DNA from: HK1 sp965202735
GTDB taxonomy: Bacteria; Pseudomonadota; Gammaproteobacteria; HK1
DNA: 64,000 bases
Reading direction: 5' to 3'
Assembly (NCBI GenBank): GCA_965202735.1
Contig: OZ241844.1
Coordinates: 3,534,001 to 3,598,000 of the forward strand
Shown here in pieces: positions 1-8,893 of this stretch (its first letter is position 1; each line of letters starts with the position of its first letter). The notes beneath the pieces were generated by a model, which had not been told where the DNA came from, made no database searches, and worked only from the letters and a program-made list of their open reading frames with translations. The position numbers were made by a program, and so were the translations under genes.

Positions 1-483
1 GTCGTGGAGCACCGGGATGTTCATCCGCGCGCGCAGCCGCGACTCGATCTCGAAGCACTCCGGCGCCCTGATGTCCTCCAGATTGATCCCGCCGAACGTG
101 GGCTCGAGGCTCGCGACGATGTCGCAGAAGCGGTCCGGGTCGGTCTCGTCGACCTCGATGTCGAACACGTCGATGCCGGAGAACTTCTTGAACAGCACCG
201 CCTTGCCTTCCATCACGGGCTTCGCGGCCAGCGGCCCGATGGCGCCGAGGCCGAGCACCGCGGTGCCGTTGGTGACCACCGCGACGAGATTGGAGCGGGC
301 GGTCAGGCTCGACGCCTCGGCCGGGTCGGCGGCGATCGCGTCGCAGGCGGCGGCGACGCCCGGGGAGTAGGCGAGCGAGAGATCGTGCTGGCTCGCCAGC
401 GGCTTGGTGGCGCTGATCGCGAGCTTTCCCGGCACCGGGAGGCGGTGATACGCGAGCGCGTCGTCGGAGAGTCGATCGGACAT
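1..483 (-). CDS. maeB: NADP-dependent malic enzyme, N-terminal part (runs off window)
   Basis: Only the first ~160 residues are present; the gene continues beyond position 1. Malic enzyme decarboxylates malate to pyruvate, producing NAD(P)H in the cytoplasm. The translation shows typical family blocks: SLAYSPGVA near residue 38, TNGTAVLGLGAIG near residue 72, and the MEGKAVLFKKF block that precedes the catalytic region. The start ATG is the complement of 481-483, matching the usual N-terminus of the long bacterial MaeB type (malic domain plus phosphotransacetylase-like C-terminus). That C-terminus lies outside, so the MaeB subtype is inferred from the N-terminal sequence. Confidence 0.9.
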   Translation of the reverse strand, partial: MSDRLSDDALAYHRLPVPGKLAISATKPLASQHDLSLAYSPGVAAACDAIAADPAEASSLTARSNLVAVVTNGTAVLGLGAIGPLAAKPVMEGKAVLFKKFSGIDVFDIEVDETDPDRFCDIVASLEPTFGGINLEDIRAPECFEIESRLRARMNIPVLHD

Positions 484-714
484 GGGTCTCTTCGCCGGCG
501 GCGGGCGGTGGCGGGAGGCGGGCGCCAGGACGCCGGAATTGTAGACGTATCGACGCCACCGCCCCACCGGACGGCCGCCGGACGGTCGCCGCGCCGCCCG
601 GCTCGCGCGGGAGCGGGAAGGTGGCGCCGGCCGGGAGCTGGGTGGCCAACGCGGCCGCCCGGCTCGCGCGGGAGCGGGTGCTATGATCCTGCGCCTTGCG
701 CAGGCGCTCGCGAG

Positions 715-1431
715 ATGACCGGAGATCGCAACAAGCTTCCCACGCGGTCGTCCTCGGCCGAGGTCGATGCCTTCCTGCGCGACGTGGCGGCGATGACGCC
801 GGCGAAGCGCACCACGGCGCAGGGCCGCCTGCTCTTCGCGATGGATGCGACCGCGAGCCGCGAGCCGGCGTGGGACCGCGCCTGCGCGATCCAGAGCGAG
901 ATGTTCACCGAGGCGGCCCGGGTCGGCGGCCTCGCGGTCCAGCTCTGCCACTACGGCGGCTTCCACGGCTTCGAAGCGACCCCCTGGCTCGTGAGCTCCG
1001 GGGCGCTGCTGCGTCACATGGGCGCGGTGCGCTGCGCGGCCGGGATGACCCAGATCGAGCGCGTCCTGCGTCACGCGAAGGCGGAAGCGGAGCGCGCGCG
1101 GGTGAACGCGGTGGTCTTCGTCGGCGACTGCGTCGAGGAGGACATCGACCGGCTGTGCGCCGCCGCCGGCCCCCTGCGCCTGCTGTCCGTCCCGGTGTTC
1201 GTGTTCCACGAGGGCCACGATCCGGCGGCCGGGCGGGCCTTCCGGGAGATCGCGACCCTGACCCGGGGCGCGTACTGCCGGTTCGATGCGTCGAGCGCGG
1301 CGGAGCTGCGCGACCTGCTGCGCGCGGTCGCGGTCTACGCGGCGGGAGGACGCGAGGCGCTGGAGGATCTCGGCCGCCGCGAAGGGGGGGCGATCAGGCT
1401 TCTCGCGCACTCGCTCCACCGGGCAAAGTAG
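715..1431 (+). CDS. VWA-domain-like protein
   Basis: A 238-residue cytoplasmic protein. After a ~35-residue leader, LLFAMDATASREPAWD resembles a von Willebrand A MIDAS motif (D-x-T-x-S), and NAVVFVGDCVEED resembles the second VWA strand with metal-proximal acidic residues. No signal peptide or membrane segment is visible. The ATG at 715 is the first start after the malic enzyme antisense region; longer upstream reading is merely the complement of maeB. Only 6 bases separate it from the downstream J-domain gene, so the two are probably co-transcribed. VWA proteins usually act as scaffolds or work with chaperone partners; a role together with the J-domain protein is inference. Confidence 0.75.
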   Translation: MTGDRNKLPTRSSSAEVDAFLRDVAAMTPAKRTTAQGRLLFAMDATASREPAWDRACAIQSEMFTEAARVGGLAVQLCHYGGFHGFEATPWLVSSGALLRHMGAVRCAAGMTQIERVLRHAKAEAERARVNAVVFVGDCVEEDIDRLCAAAGPLRLLSVPVFVFHEGHDPAAGRAFREIATLTRGAYCRFDASSAAELRDLLRAVAVYAAGGREALEDLGRREGGAIRLLAHSLHRAK

Positions 1432-1437
1432 CGGCGC

Positions 1438-2157
1438 ATGCACCCGATCCTGCTGCTCGTCGCGCTCGTCGCGGTGCTGTTCCTCATGAGCTGGTACAAG
1501 CGGGTCCCCCGGGCGAGGCAGCATCAGTTCCGCATGAAGGCGCTGCTGATCGGGGGCGGGATCATCCTGTTCCTCGCGCTGGTCACCGGCAAGCTGCATC
1601 CGCTGTTCGCCGCGCTGGCCGCGCTCGTGCCCCTCGCCTACCGCGCCATCGGCCTGTTCCAGACCTTCAGCACCATCCGGGCGTTCACCCGCCGCATGAA
1701 GGCGGGCGCTTCACCCGGCCCCACGCCGGGCCGGACCTCCGAGGTCGAGACCGCGTTCCTGCGCATGAGGCTCGATCACGACACCGGAGAGATGGACGGC
1801 GCCGTGCTCCAGGGCCGGCACGAGGGGTGCGCGCTTCGCGGCCTCGGCCTCCCGGAGCTGCTCGATCTGCTGGACGAGTGCCGGTCCGACCGGCAGTCCG
1901 TGGCGGTGCTGGAGGCGTACCTCGACCGCGTCCACGAGGACTGGCGGGCGCACCGCCGCCCGCCGCCCGGCGCGCCGTCGGACGGAATGACCGAAGAGGA
2001 GGCGCGCGCGGTGCTCGGCGTCGGGGCTGACGCGGCGCGCGAGGAGATCGTCCAGGCGCACCGGCGCCTCATGCAGCGGCTGCACCCCGACCGCGGGGGC
2101 TCGGACTACCTCGCGGCGAAGCTCAACGCCGCGAAGGACCTGCTGCTGGACGGGTGA
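1438..2157 (+). CDS. Membrane-anchored J-domain (DnaJ-like) protein
   Basis: A 239-residue protein. Hydrophobic segments at about residues 2-18, 35-52 and 54-74 suggest two or three N-terminal membrane spans. A linker follows, then a C-terminal J-domain (about residues 182-239) with the essential HPD motif in QRLHPDRGG and the tail AAKLNAAKDLLL. This layout (membrane anchor first, J-domain last) is the TIM14/Pam18-like or DjlA-like type that recruits DnaK/Hsp70 to the membrane. It is 6 bases downstream of the VWA-like gene and probably in one operon with it. The client is unknown. Confidence 0.85.
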   Translation: MHPILLLVALVAVLFLMSWYKRVPRARQHQFRMKALLIGGGIILFLALVTGKLHPLFAALAALVPLAYRAIGLFQTFSTIRAFTRRMKAGASPGPTPGRTSEVETAFLRMRLDHDTGEMDGAVLQGRHEGCALRGLGLPELLDLLDECRSDRQSVAVLEAYLDRVHEDWRAHRRPPPGAPSDGMTEEEARAVLGVGADAAREEIVQAHRRLMQRLHPDRGGSDYLAAKLNAAKDLLLDG

Positions 2158-2198
2158 GCCCCGCCCCGGCCGCATCCGCCTCCGGCGCGACCGCGAGC

Positions 2199-2909
2199 TC
2201 AGTCGTCGAACGCGACGATCACGCGGCGGTTCTGCCGTCCCTTCTTCTCGATCTTCGTCACCCGCACCCGCCCGATCTCGCCGCTCGAGGCCACATGGGT
2301 GCCTCCGCACGGCTGCAGGTCCACGCCGGCGATGTCCAGCACCCGCACCCGCCCCTGACCACGCGGCGGGGCGACGGACATCGTGCGCACCAGCGACGGG
2401 TTCGCGTCGAGCTCCTCTTCACCGATCCAGCGCGCGGTCACGGGATGGTCCCCGGCGACCAGCCGGTTGAGCCGCTCGGTGAGGTCCGTCCTGTCGAGGG
2501 TGCTCTCCGGCAGGTCGAAGTCGAGCCGGCCGCTGCCGTCGCGGATGGACCCGCCGGTGACCGGCGCCGGAACCAGCGAGCACAGCAGGTGCAGGCAGGT
2601 GTGCATCCGCATGAGGCGGTGCCTGCGGTCCCAGTCGATGCGGGCGGTGACTCCGGCGCCGACGAGGCCGGGATCGACCGGGGCCTCCGGCACGTGCACG
2701 ATCTCGCCCGGGGCCCCGCCCTTGCGGGTGTCGGCGATTCGAACGGTGGCGCCGTCGCCGAGAACCAGCTCGCCGCGGTCTCCGGGCTGGCCGCCTCCGA
2801 GCGGGTAGAAGACGGTGCGGTCGAGGCGGACCCCCGTGTCGTCCACCGCGGTGATGCGTGCGTCGCAGGACCGCGCGTACGCATCCTCCCTGAACACTTC
2901 CTCCGTCAT
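2199..2909 (-). CDS. AlaX-type alanyl-tRNA editing protein
   Basis: A 236-residue free-standing homologue of the AlaRS editing domain, which hydrolyses mischarged Ser/Gly-tRNA(Ala). Visible motifs: FYPLGGGQPGDRG near residue 34, the first zinc-binding pair H-x3-H in MHTCLHLL near residue 102, and the second zinc pair C-x3-H in QPCGGTHV near residue 204. The length and absence of a C-terminal C-Ala domain fit the AlaX-M class. It converges with the plus-strand J-domain gene (41-base gap) and starts at the ATG complement of 2907-2909. Confidence 0.92.
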   Translation of the reverse strand: MTEEVFREDAYARSCDARITAVDDTGVRLDRTVFYPLGGGQPGDRGELVLGDGATVRIADTRKGGAPGEIVHVPEAPVDPGLVGAGVTARIDWDRRHRLMRMHTCLHLLCSLVPAPVTGGSIRDGSGRLDFDLPESTLDRTDLTERLNRLVAGDHPVTARWIGEEELDANPSLVRTMSVAPPRGQGRVRVLDIAGVDLQPCGGTHVASSGEIGRVRVTKIEKKGRQNRRVIVAFDD

Positions 2910-3009
2910 CGGCTCGCTCCGTATCGTGCCCGGCGCGCCTCACCCCTCCGTCACCGGGCCTCCATGGCCGCGAGCCATTCAGGCCCGCGGCCGCCGCGCG
3001 CACGGCGGA

Positions 3010-3234
3010 TCAGGCGTGCTCGCGCCGGTACTGCTCGATCATCGCCGCCATCTTGTCCTTGGCGAGAAGCTTCTCCTTCTTCATGGTGCCCAGACTCAGA
3101 GCGTCCAGCGGGACGACGCCCGTCTCCGCGTCGCGGACCTTTGCCTTGAGTGCGTTGTGCTCCTGGTACAGAGCCTGGAACTGCTCGTTGTCGTTGAGGA
3201 GAACCTCAACGATGTCCTGGTCGTACTCGAACAT
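3010..3234 (-). CDS. YdcH family (DUF465) small coiled-coil protein
   Basis: A 74-residue acidic/basic helical protein typical of DUF465. It has a short N-terminal helix (EVLLNDNEQFQALYQEHNAL) and a Lys-rich C-terminal helix around KKEKLLAKDKM. The family is widespread in proteobacteria and of unknown biochemical function. The start was chosen at 3234, where MFEYDQDIV begins; upstream in-frame codons give a Gly/Arg-rich sequence without family similarity. It lies alone between alaX and the ABC operon on the same strand. Confidence 0.85.
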   Translation of the reverse strand: MFEYDQDIVEVLLNDNEQFQALYQEHNALKAKVRDAETGVVPLDALSLGTMKKEKLLAKDKMAAMIEQYRREHA

Positions 3235-3319
3235 TGCACCTCCCGGACGTGATGGTTGAGGAACGTGTCGGCACCTCCTCCCGGAGCACCCTCTGCCCGA
3301 CGGGTGCGCCATGCCTACA

Positions 3320-5008
3320 CTAGCCCATATCCACTCCCCTCTCAACGATGGAGGACCCGGCCCGCGGGGGCGGCGCGCCGGCTCCGTCGCCGCGACCGGC
3401 GCGGCGGGCCAGCGCCCGGTCGAGCCATCCGGCCTCCATCTCCGGCGTGGACTCGATCAGCCGCACCGTGTAGTCCGAGCGAGGCGTTGCGAACACCTCG
3501 TCGCGGGCGCCTTCCTCCATCACGCGGCCGTCCTTGAGCACCGTGATCTCGTCGGCGATGGCGCGCACCATCGCCATGTCGTGGGTGATGAAGACGAAGG
3601 ACACCCCCACTTCACGCTGCAGGCGCATCAGCAGCTCCAGGATGCCGTCGGCGACCAGAGGATCCAGCGCCGAGGTCACCTCGTCGCAGATCACGAGATC
3701 GGGCTCCGCCGCCAGCGCGCGGGCGATGCACACGCGCTGCTTCTGCCCGCCGGAGAGCTGTCCCGGATAGCGCCGCGCGAGCTCGGCCGGCAGATCGACC
3801 ATTCCCAGCAGCTCGCGGGTCCGCTCGGCGGCGCGCGGCGCCCCGGCGCCCAGATAGACCGATACCGCACGGCCGATGACCTCCGCGATGGTGTGGCTGG
3901 GGTTCATCGCCACGTCCGGATTCTGGTAGACGAGCTGGATGCGGCGGCGCGCCTCGCGGCCGCGGCCGGCCAGTCGAGGCGCAAGAGGCGAGCCGTCGAA
4001 CCGCAGGCTTCCCGAACCGTGTGGCAGCAGCCCGCAGATGACCCGGGCGAGCGAGGACTTGCCGCTGCCCGACTCGCCGACCACGGCGACGCTCCGCCCC
4101 CGGCGCACGGTCAGGTCCACGCCATGCAGCACCCGGACACGCCCGTAGGAGGCGTGGATCGAACGGGCCTCGAGGAGCGGGCCGGTGCGCGGCGCAAGGG
4201 GTCTCGAGGTTGCGCCGCGCACGCCGAGCAGCGCCCGGGTGTAGGCGTGTCCGGGCTTGCGCAGCAGGTCCCCGGTCGGCTGCTCCTCGACCTCGGCCCC
4301 GGCGCGCAGCACCTTGATGCGGTCCGCGATCTGGGCGACCACCGCAAGGTCGTGGGTGATGTACAGGGCGGCCGCGCCCACATTGCGCACCGCCTCGCGG
4401 ATGATGGCCAGCACCTCGATCTGGGTGGTGACGTCGAGAGCGGTGGTCGGCTCGTCGAAGACGATCAGGTCCGGACGGCCGGCCAGCGCCATGGCGGTCA
4501 TGGCGCGCTGAAGCTGGCCGCCGGAGACCTCGTGCGGGTAGCGATTCCCGAAGGTGTCCGGGTCCGGCAGCGCCATGCGATCGAACAGGTCCACCGCGCG
4601 GTCGCGCGCCCGGCTCCGGCCGATGCCGCCGTGGACCCGCGCCACCTCCAGGATCTGGGCGAGGATCCGGTGCGCCGGGTTGAACGCCGCGGCCGCGCTC
4701 TGGGCGACGTAGGCCACCCGGCGTCCGCGCACGCCGCGCAGCACCGCCGGCGACGCGGTACGAAGCTCCGTCCCGTCGAGAACGATTTCTCCTCCGGAGA
4801 TGCGGCACCCGCGACGCGCATATCCCATCGCGGCGAGACCCAGAGTGGACTTGCCGGCGCCGGTCTCGCCGATCAGTCCGAGCACCTGCCCGCGGTCGAG
4901 GGAGACGTCGACGCCGCCGACGATCGGCTGCCAGGCCGGTCCGCGTCCCGGCCTTGCGACGCGCGCATCGACGTGCAGGCCGGTGATTCGAAGCAGGGGC
5001 GCCGGCAT
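3320..5008 (-). CDS. Dipeptide/oligopeptide ABC transporter, fused double ATP-binding protein
   Basis: A 562-residue protein with two complete ABC ATPase halves, equivalent to DppD and DppF fused. Half 1: Walker A GETGAGKST at residues 47-55, signature SGGQLQR, Walker B LIVFDEP. Half 2: Walker A GESGSGKSS near residue 325, signature LSGGQKQR and Walker B LVICDEV. It powers the importer formed by the two permeases upstream. The start ATG overlaps the permease stop by one base (TGATG at 5010-5006), indicating translational coupling; longer upstream reading lies inside the permease gene. It is the last gene of the operon. Confidence 0.93.
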   Translation of the reverse strand: MPAPLLRITGLHVDARVARPGRGPAWQPIVGGVDVSLDRGQVLGLIGETGAGKSTLGLAAMGYARRGCRISGGEIVLDGTELRTASPAVLRGVRGRRVAYVAQSAAAAFNPAHRILAQILEVARVHGGIGRSRARDRAVDLFDRMALPDPDTFGNRYPHEVSGGQLQRAMTAMALAGRPDLIVFDEPTTALDVTTQIEVLAIIREAVRNVGAAALYITHDLAVVAQIADRIKVLRAGAEVEEQPTGDLLRKPGHAYTRALLGVRGATSRPLAPRTGPLLEARSIHASYGRVRVLHGVDLTVRRGRSVAVVGESGSGKSSLARVICGLLPHGSGSLRFDGSPLAPRLAGRGREARRRIQLVYQNPDVAMNPSHTIAEVIGRAVSVYLGAGAPRAAERTRELLGMVDLPAELARRYPGQLSGGQKQRVCIARALAAEPDLVICDEVTSALDPLVADGILELLMRLQREVGVSFVFITHDMAMVRAIADEITVLKDGRVMEEGARDEVFATPRSDYTVRLIESTPEMEAGWLDRALARRAGRGDGAGAPPPRAGSSIVERGVDMG

Positions 5009-5829
5009 CACCGCAGGTCCCGGTTCGCGTTGCGCTTCAGCATCCCGTCCGCGATGAGATTCACGGCGATGGCCAGGACCGCGAGCGTGATCGCGGGCAG
5101 CAGCGGGGCGGTGCGGCCGAAGGTGATGGCCAGCGCGTTGTCGCGCACCATCCCCCCGAGGTCGGCGAACGGCGGCTGGATGCCGAGCCCCAGGAACGAC
5201 AGCGAGGAGACGAAGATCGCCGCGTTCACGAACCGCAGGCCGAGCTCGGCGATCAGCGTCGGAGCCGCATTCGGCAGGATCTCGCGGAACAGGAACCACC
5301 CCATGCCCTCGCCGCGCAGCCGGGCGATCTCCACGTACTCCATCGCGTTGATGTCCGCCGCCACCGCCCTCGAGAGGCGGAAGACCACGGTCGAGGCCAG
5401 CACCGACATGACCACCACCAGCACCGGGATCGAGGTGCCCAGCACCGAGAGCACGATGAGGGCGAGGATCAGGGACGGAAACGCCATCACCGCGTCCACC
5501 ACCCGGGTCGCGACGAGGTCGAGCCAGCCGCCCGCCACCGCGGCCGCGATCCCCAGCGTGCAGCCGATCAGAAACGAGCCGAGGGCGGCCGCGAGTGCGA
5601 TGAGCACCGTCACCCGGGCGCCGTGGAGGATCCGGGTCAGCATGTCGCGGCCGATCCGGTCCGTCCCCAGCCAGTTGGCGGCGTTGGGCGGGTCCCAGGC
5701 TCCGCCGACCACCTCCGTCTCGCCGTACGGCGACAGCGCGGGCCCGACCGCGGTGGCCAGGGCGAAGACGATCAGCACCGCGATGCCGACGCGCATCCCG
5801 GGGTCCGCCTCGATCAGCCGCGCCTTCAC
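5008..5829 (-). CDS. DppC/OppC-like peptide ABC transporter permease
   Basis: A 273-residue inner-membrane permease. It has an N-terminal span, the PNAANWLGTDRIGRDML block typical of DppC/OppC, several transmembrane helices and the ATPase-contacting EAA loop (EYVEIARLRGEG). A GTG start at 5829 was chosen because it forms a GTGA overlap with the stop of the upstream DppB-like gene and gives the usual family length. The open frame extends farther upstream but only as an antisense-like shadow of dppB. Confidence 0.92.
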   Translation of the reverse strand: MKARLIEADPGMRVGIAVLIVFALATAVGPALSPYGETEVVGGAWDPPNAANWLGTDRIGRDMLTRILHGARVTVLIALAAALGSFLIGCTLGIAAAVAGGWLDLVATRVVDAVMAFPSLILALIVLSVLGTSIPVLVVVMSVLASTVVFRLSRAVAADINAMEYVEIARLRGEGMGWFLFREILPNAAPTLIAELGLRFVNAAIFVSSLSFLGLGIQPPFADLGGMVRDNALAITFGRTAPLLPAITLAVLAIAVNLIADGMLKRNANRDLR

Positions 5830-6788
5830 CGGGCCGGACGCCGCCGCCGCGGGTTGGCGAGGATGGCGAGGATGTCCGCGCTCACGTTCAGCGTCACGTA
5901 CACGCTCGCGAAGATGAGGCCGCAGGCCTGCACCAGGGGCACGTCGCGCTTCGCGACCGCGTCGACCATCAGCTTGCCCATGCCCGAGTAGTTGAAGACC
6001 GCCTCGACCACCACCACCCCGACCACGAGATAGGCGAGCGTCAGCAGCACGATGTTGAGGATGGTCGAGAGCACGTTCGGCAGCGCATGGAGCAGGATGA
6101 TGCGCCGCCGCGTCGCGCCCTTGAGCTCCGCCATCTCGATGTAGGGCTGGCTCATGACCGAGAGGACCGCGGCCCGGGTGAGGCGCATGGTGTGGGCGGA
6201 GACCACCAGCGCGAGCGTGGCGCACGGCAGCACCAGGGCGCGCAGCCTGTCGAGCAGGGGCATGGCGTCGGTGACCCGGGACAGGGCCGGGAGCCAGCCG
6301 AGCTTCACCGCGAACACGTAGAGCAGCATGTACCCGACGAGAAACTCGGGCATCGACACGAAGGCGAGCGTGGTGGCGGATATGCCCTTGTCGGTGAGGC
6401 GGTCCTCGTAGAGCGCCGCGACCAGTCCCAGCCCCACCGCCAGCGGGATGGCGATGAGCGCGGCGATCGCGGCCAGGGCAAGGGAGCGCCCGAGGCGCCC
6501 CGACACGAGCTCCGCCACCTCGCGGCCGCTGGCCAGCGAGCGGCCGAGGTCGCCGGCGAGGCAGCCCGACAGCCAGTCCAGGTACCGAGCCGGGGCCGGG
6601 CGGTCGAGCTCGAGCTCCCTGCGTATCGCCGCCACCGCTTCGGGGGTGGCCTGCTGTCCGAGTATCGCCTCGGCGACGTCGCCGGGCAGCAGCTCGGTGC
6701 CGGCGAACACCATCACCGACACGATGAGCAGCGTGGCGAGCCCGGAGAGCAGGCGCTTCAGGACCAGCCCCGGCAGCCCCCCGATCAT
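5826..6788 (-). CDS. DppB/OppB-like peptide ABC transporter permease
   Basis: A 320-residue inner-membrane permease of the DppB class. It starts with a membrane span (LLSGLATLLIVSVMVFAGTE), followed by the LPGD region and a periplasmic loop, then five more predicted spans and the EAA loop (PYIEMAELKGATRRR). It overlaps the downstream DppC-like gene by 4 bases and follows the solute-binding gene by 103 bases. It pairs with DppC to form the membrane pore. Confidence 0.93.
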   Translation of the reverse strand: MIGGLPGLVLKRLLSGLATLLIVSVMVFAGTELLPGDVAEAILGQQATPEAVAAIRRELELDRPAPARYLDWLSGCLAGDLGRSLASGREVAELVSGRLGRSLALAAIAALIAIPLAVGLGLVAALYEDRLTDKGISATTLAFVSMPEFLVGYMLLYVFAVKLGWLPALSRVTDAMPLLDRLRALVLPCATLALVVSAHTMRLTRAAVLSVMSQPYIEMAELKGATRRRIILLHALPNVLSTILNIVLLTLAYLVVGVVVVEAVFNYSGMGKLMVDAVAKRDVPLVQACGLIFASVYVTLNVSADILAILANPRRRRPAR

Positions 6789-6891
6789 CGGCCGGAACGG
6801 GAGTGCCGGCGCAGGGCATGCATGGGCGGCCGGCCCCGAAGGCGGACGCTTCGGGACCGGAGGCTCGGCGTATCTTCGTCGTGCGGGGGGC

Positions 6892-8448
6892 TCAGGACGC
6901 CAGCCACGCCCGTTCCGCCGCCCGCGCGCCGGAGAGCGAGAACGCCCCGCTCGGGAACAGGCCCATCACGTTGGACCGCGCCGCGTACAGGTTGTTGATG
7001 AAGAACGGGACGCACGCCCCGCCGTCCTCGTGAATCATGACCTGCAGGTCGTGATACATCTGCTTGCGCCGGGAGAAATCGGTCTCGCCGCGGGCGGCCA
7101 GCAGGAGCTCGTCGAACTGCGGGCGGCGCCAGGCGGTGTCGTTCCACGACGCATCCGACTTGTAGGCGGTGGACAGCATGATGTCCGCGGTCGGCCGCCC
7201 GCCCCAGGCCCCGATCATCAGGTCCACCTTCATCCACACGCTGGACCAGAAGCCGTCGGCCGGCTCGCGGGCGATGTCGATGCCGAGGCCGGCCTTCGCC
7301 GCCGTCTCCCGAACGAGGGCGGCCTGGTCGATGGCGCCCGCGTGGGTGGCTTCCGAGGCGTGGAGCTTCAGCCGTCCCGAGTGGCCGGACTTCCGGTAGT
7401 GGAACGCCGCCTTCTCGGGGTCGTACTGCCGCTGAGGGATGTCGGCGGCGTGGAACGGGTCGAACGGCGGGATGGGATGGTCGTTGGCGATGGAGCCGTA
7501 GCCGTTCAGGACCTTGTCCAGGATCTGGTCGCGGTCCACCGCGAGCTTCATGGCCATGCGCAGGTCGGCGTTGTCGAACGGGGGACGGTCGCACAGCATG
7601 AGCAGCGGGCGATGGCCCGGCCCCGGGCTGTCGTGGACGGTGATGTCGGGGTCGCTCGCGAGAAGCGATGCGGTCCTGGTGTCGAGGCGGCCGATGATGC
7701 CGAGCTCGCCGGTCATCAGACCGTTCAGACGTGCCGCGCCGTCGCTCACCGACGCCAGCTCCACCTCGTCGAGGTTCCCGCGATCGGCCTTCCAGTAGTT
7801 CTCGTGGCGGGCGCCGATGAAGTGCTCTCCCGGGGAGAACGACTTGAGCCTGAAGGCGCCGGTGGCGACGCCGGCGTCGAAGCTCGTGGTTCCGGCCGGT
7901 ACGACGAGCAGGTGGAAGTCGCTCATCAGGTACGGCACGTCCGCATTGGCCGTCTTCATGGTGACCGCAATCCGGTGCGGGCCGTCCGCCCTGATGTCCG
8001 CAATGCCGTCCATCAGGCCCTTGGCGCCGGATTTCGAGTCCTCTCCGCGGTGCAGGTCGAGCGAGTAGACGACATCCTCCGAGGTCATCGTCTTGCCGTT
8101 GTGGAACTCCACGCCCCGGCGCAGCTCGAACGTCCAGCTCAGGGCGTCGGGCGAGGAGTCCCAGGAGGTGGCCAGCTCGCCGAGCAGCTCGTTGTCGCGG
8201 CCGATCTCGGTCAGGCAGTTGCCGAACGCGAATCCGACCAGCGCGTGGTAGCGCGAGGTAAGCGTGCGCGGATCGAGCGAGTCGGTGGATGCTCCGCCCG
8301 CTTCGGCGATGACGAGCCGGCCGCCACGCTTCGCCGCGCCCCACGCCGACCGGACGCCGGCCACGGCGAGGCCGCCGGCCGCCGCCATCCCGGCGAGGAA
8401 CCGCCGCCGGTGGATGGGCATGGCGGGGATGTGGAATCGATCGGTCAT
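6892..8448 (-). CDS. Extracellular solute-binding protein, family 5 (DppA-like), Tat-exported
   Basis: A 518-residue periplasmic substrate-binding protein, first gene of the operon. The N-terminus carries a twin-arginine signal (HRRRFLAGMAAAGG) with hydrophobic core and an SAWGAA cleavage region. The mature part has SBP_bac_5 features: GGRLVIAEAGG, the SLDPRTLTSR region and ELRRGVEFHNGKTM near residue 120. It captures peptides or related substrates for the permeases DppB/DppC; the exact substrate cannot be read from sequence. The ATG at 8448 is preceded by an AGGAGGG-like ribosome site on the minus strand. Confidence 0.92.
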   Translation of the reverse strand: MTDRFHIPAMPIHRRRFLAGMAAAGGLAVAGVRSAWGAAKRGGRLVIAEAGGASTDSLDPRTLTSRYHALVGFAFGNCLTEIGRDNELLGELATSWDSSPDALSWTFELRRGVEFHNGKTMTSEDVVYSLDLHRGEDSKSGAKGLMDGIADIRADGPHRIAVTMKTANADVPYLMSDFHLLVVPAGTTSFDAGVATGAFRLKSFSPGEHFIGARHENYWKADRGNLDEVELASVSDGAARLNGLMTGELGIIGRLDTRTASLLASDPDITVHDSPGPGHRPLLMLCDRPPFDNADLRMAMKLAVDRDQILDKVLNGYGSIANDHPIPPFDPFHAADIPQRQYDPEKAAFHYRKSGHSGRLKLHASEATHAGAIDQAALVRETAAKAGLGIDIAREPADGFWSSVWMKVDLMIGAWGGRPTADIMLSTAYKSDASWNDTAWRRPQFDELLLAARGETDFSRRKQMYHDLQVMIHEDGGACVPFFINNLYAARSNVMGLFPSGAFSLSGARAAERAWLAS

Positions 8449-8623
8449 TGTGCGTCCCTCCTGTGTGTTTCGAGTCGCCGACGCAGTTGCGGGTCCCGCC
8501 GGGACCGAGGCCGCGCGCGCGGCGAGCGCGGCACCCGATTCCGCGCAATGGGCGGCAGGTCGCCGGACCCTCGCCGGGACGATACACCGCCGACAGCGAT
8601 TCCCGCCAACGCCCGGAGAGTCC

Positions 8624-8693
8624 GGTAGTGTCTCAATTCGACTTTCTTCCTCAACACGACATAACGGTCCCGGAGTCAAACCGAGACACTACC
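8624..8693. repeat. 70-bp palindromic dispersed element, copy A
   Basis: The ends GGTAGTGTCTC and GAGACACTACC form inverted arms of about 19 bp with three mismatches. The core carries TTCTTCCTC, CGACATAACGGTC and GGAGTCA in order. Nearly the same 70 bp occurs at 55592-55661, and a diverged inverted copy at 53890-53965. It lies in the divergent gap between the dppA-like gene and leuA (8449-8893), which otherwise holds only a second short repeat at 8749 and no gene. Confidence 0.85.
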
Positions 8694-8748
8694 GAGAGTC
8701 CGTACCGTAGTGGGATTCCGGCACGATTTCGACCACCAGGGCGTCCAG

Positions 8749-8788
8749 TCGAGGGGATTTCAGGGGCCTGTTTCCGCCTGGCGGGAAT
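8749..8788 (+). repeat. 40-bp dispersed repeat, copy 1
   Basis: The block TCGAGGGGATTTCAGGGGCC followed by TGTTTCCGCCTGGCGGGAAT recurs in reverse orientation at 49916-49955 with a few substitutions. The internal CCGCCTGGCGG can fold into a short hairpin. Here it lies 105 bases upstream of leuA; the other copy lies between ileS and the toxin gene. Confidence 0.7.
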
Positions 8789-8893
8789 GGCTGCGCCGCC
8801 GATGACGTCCTGCCCACTTGTACCCGCGTCGTTTACACTCGCTTCGGACAGCGTTGCCGGACGCGGACCCCATCACCTCGAGCACATGACGCC

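Noticed and set aside
593..678. 25-bp direct repeat (593-617 and 654-678) and TATGAT at 682-687 as promoter of the VWA gene
   Set aside because: The repeat is part of GC-rich spacer without clear function, and no -35 box fits the TATGAT; too weak to annotate.
4..714. Long plus-strand frame upstream of the VWA gene
   Set aside because: It is the complement of the malic enzyme gene and gives an Arg-rich sequence without similarity; the real start is at 715.
2154..3149. Plus-strand frame opposite the AlaX gene
   Set aside because: The minus strand carries a clear AlaX protein with both zinc motifs; the plus frame is its complement.
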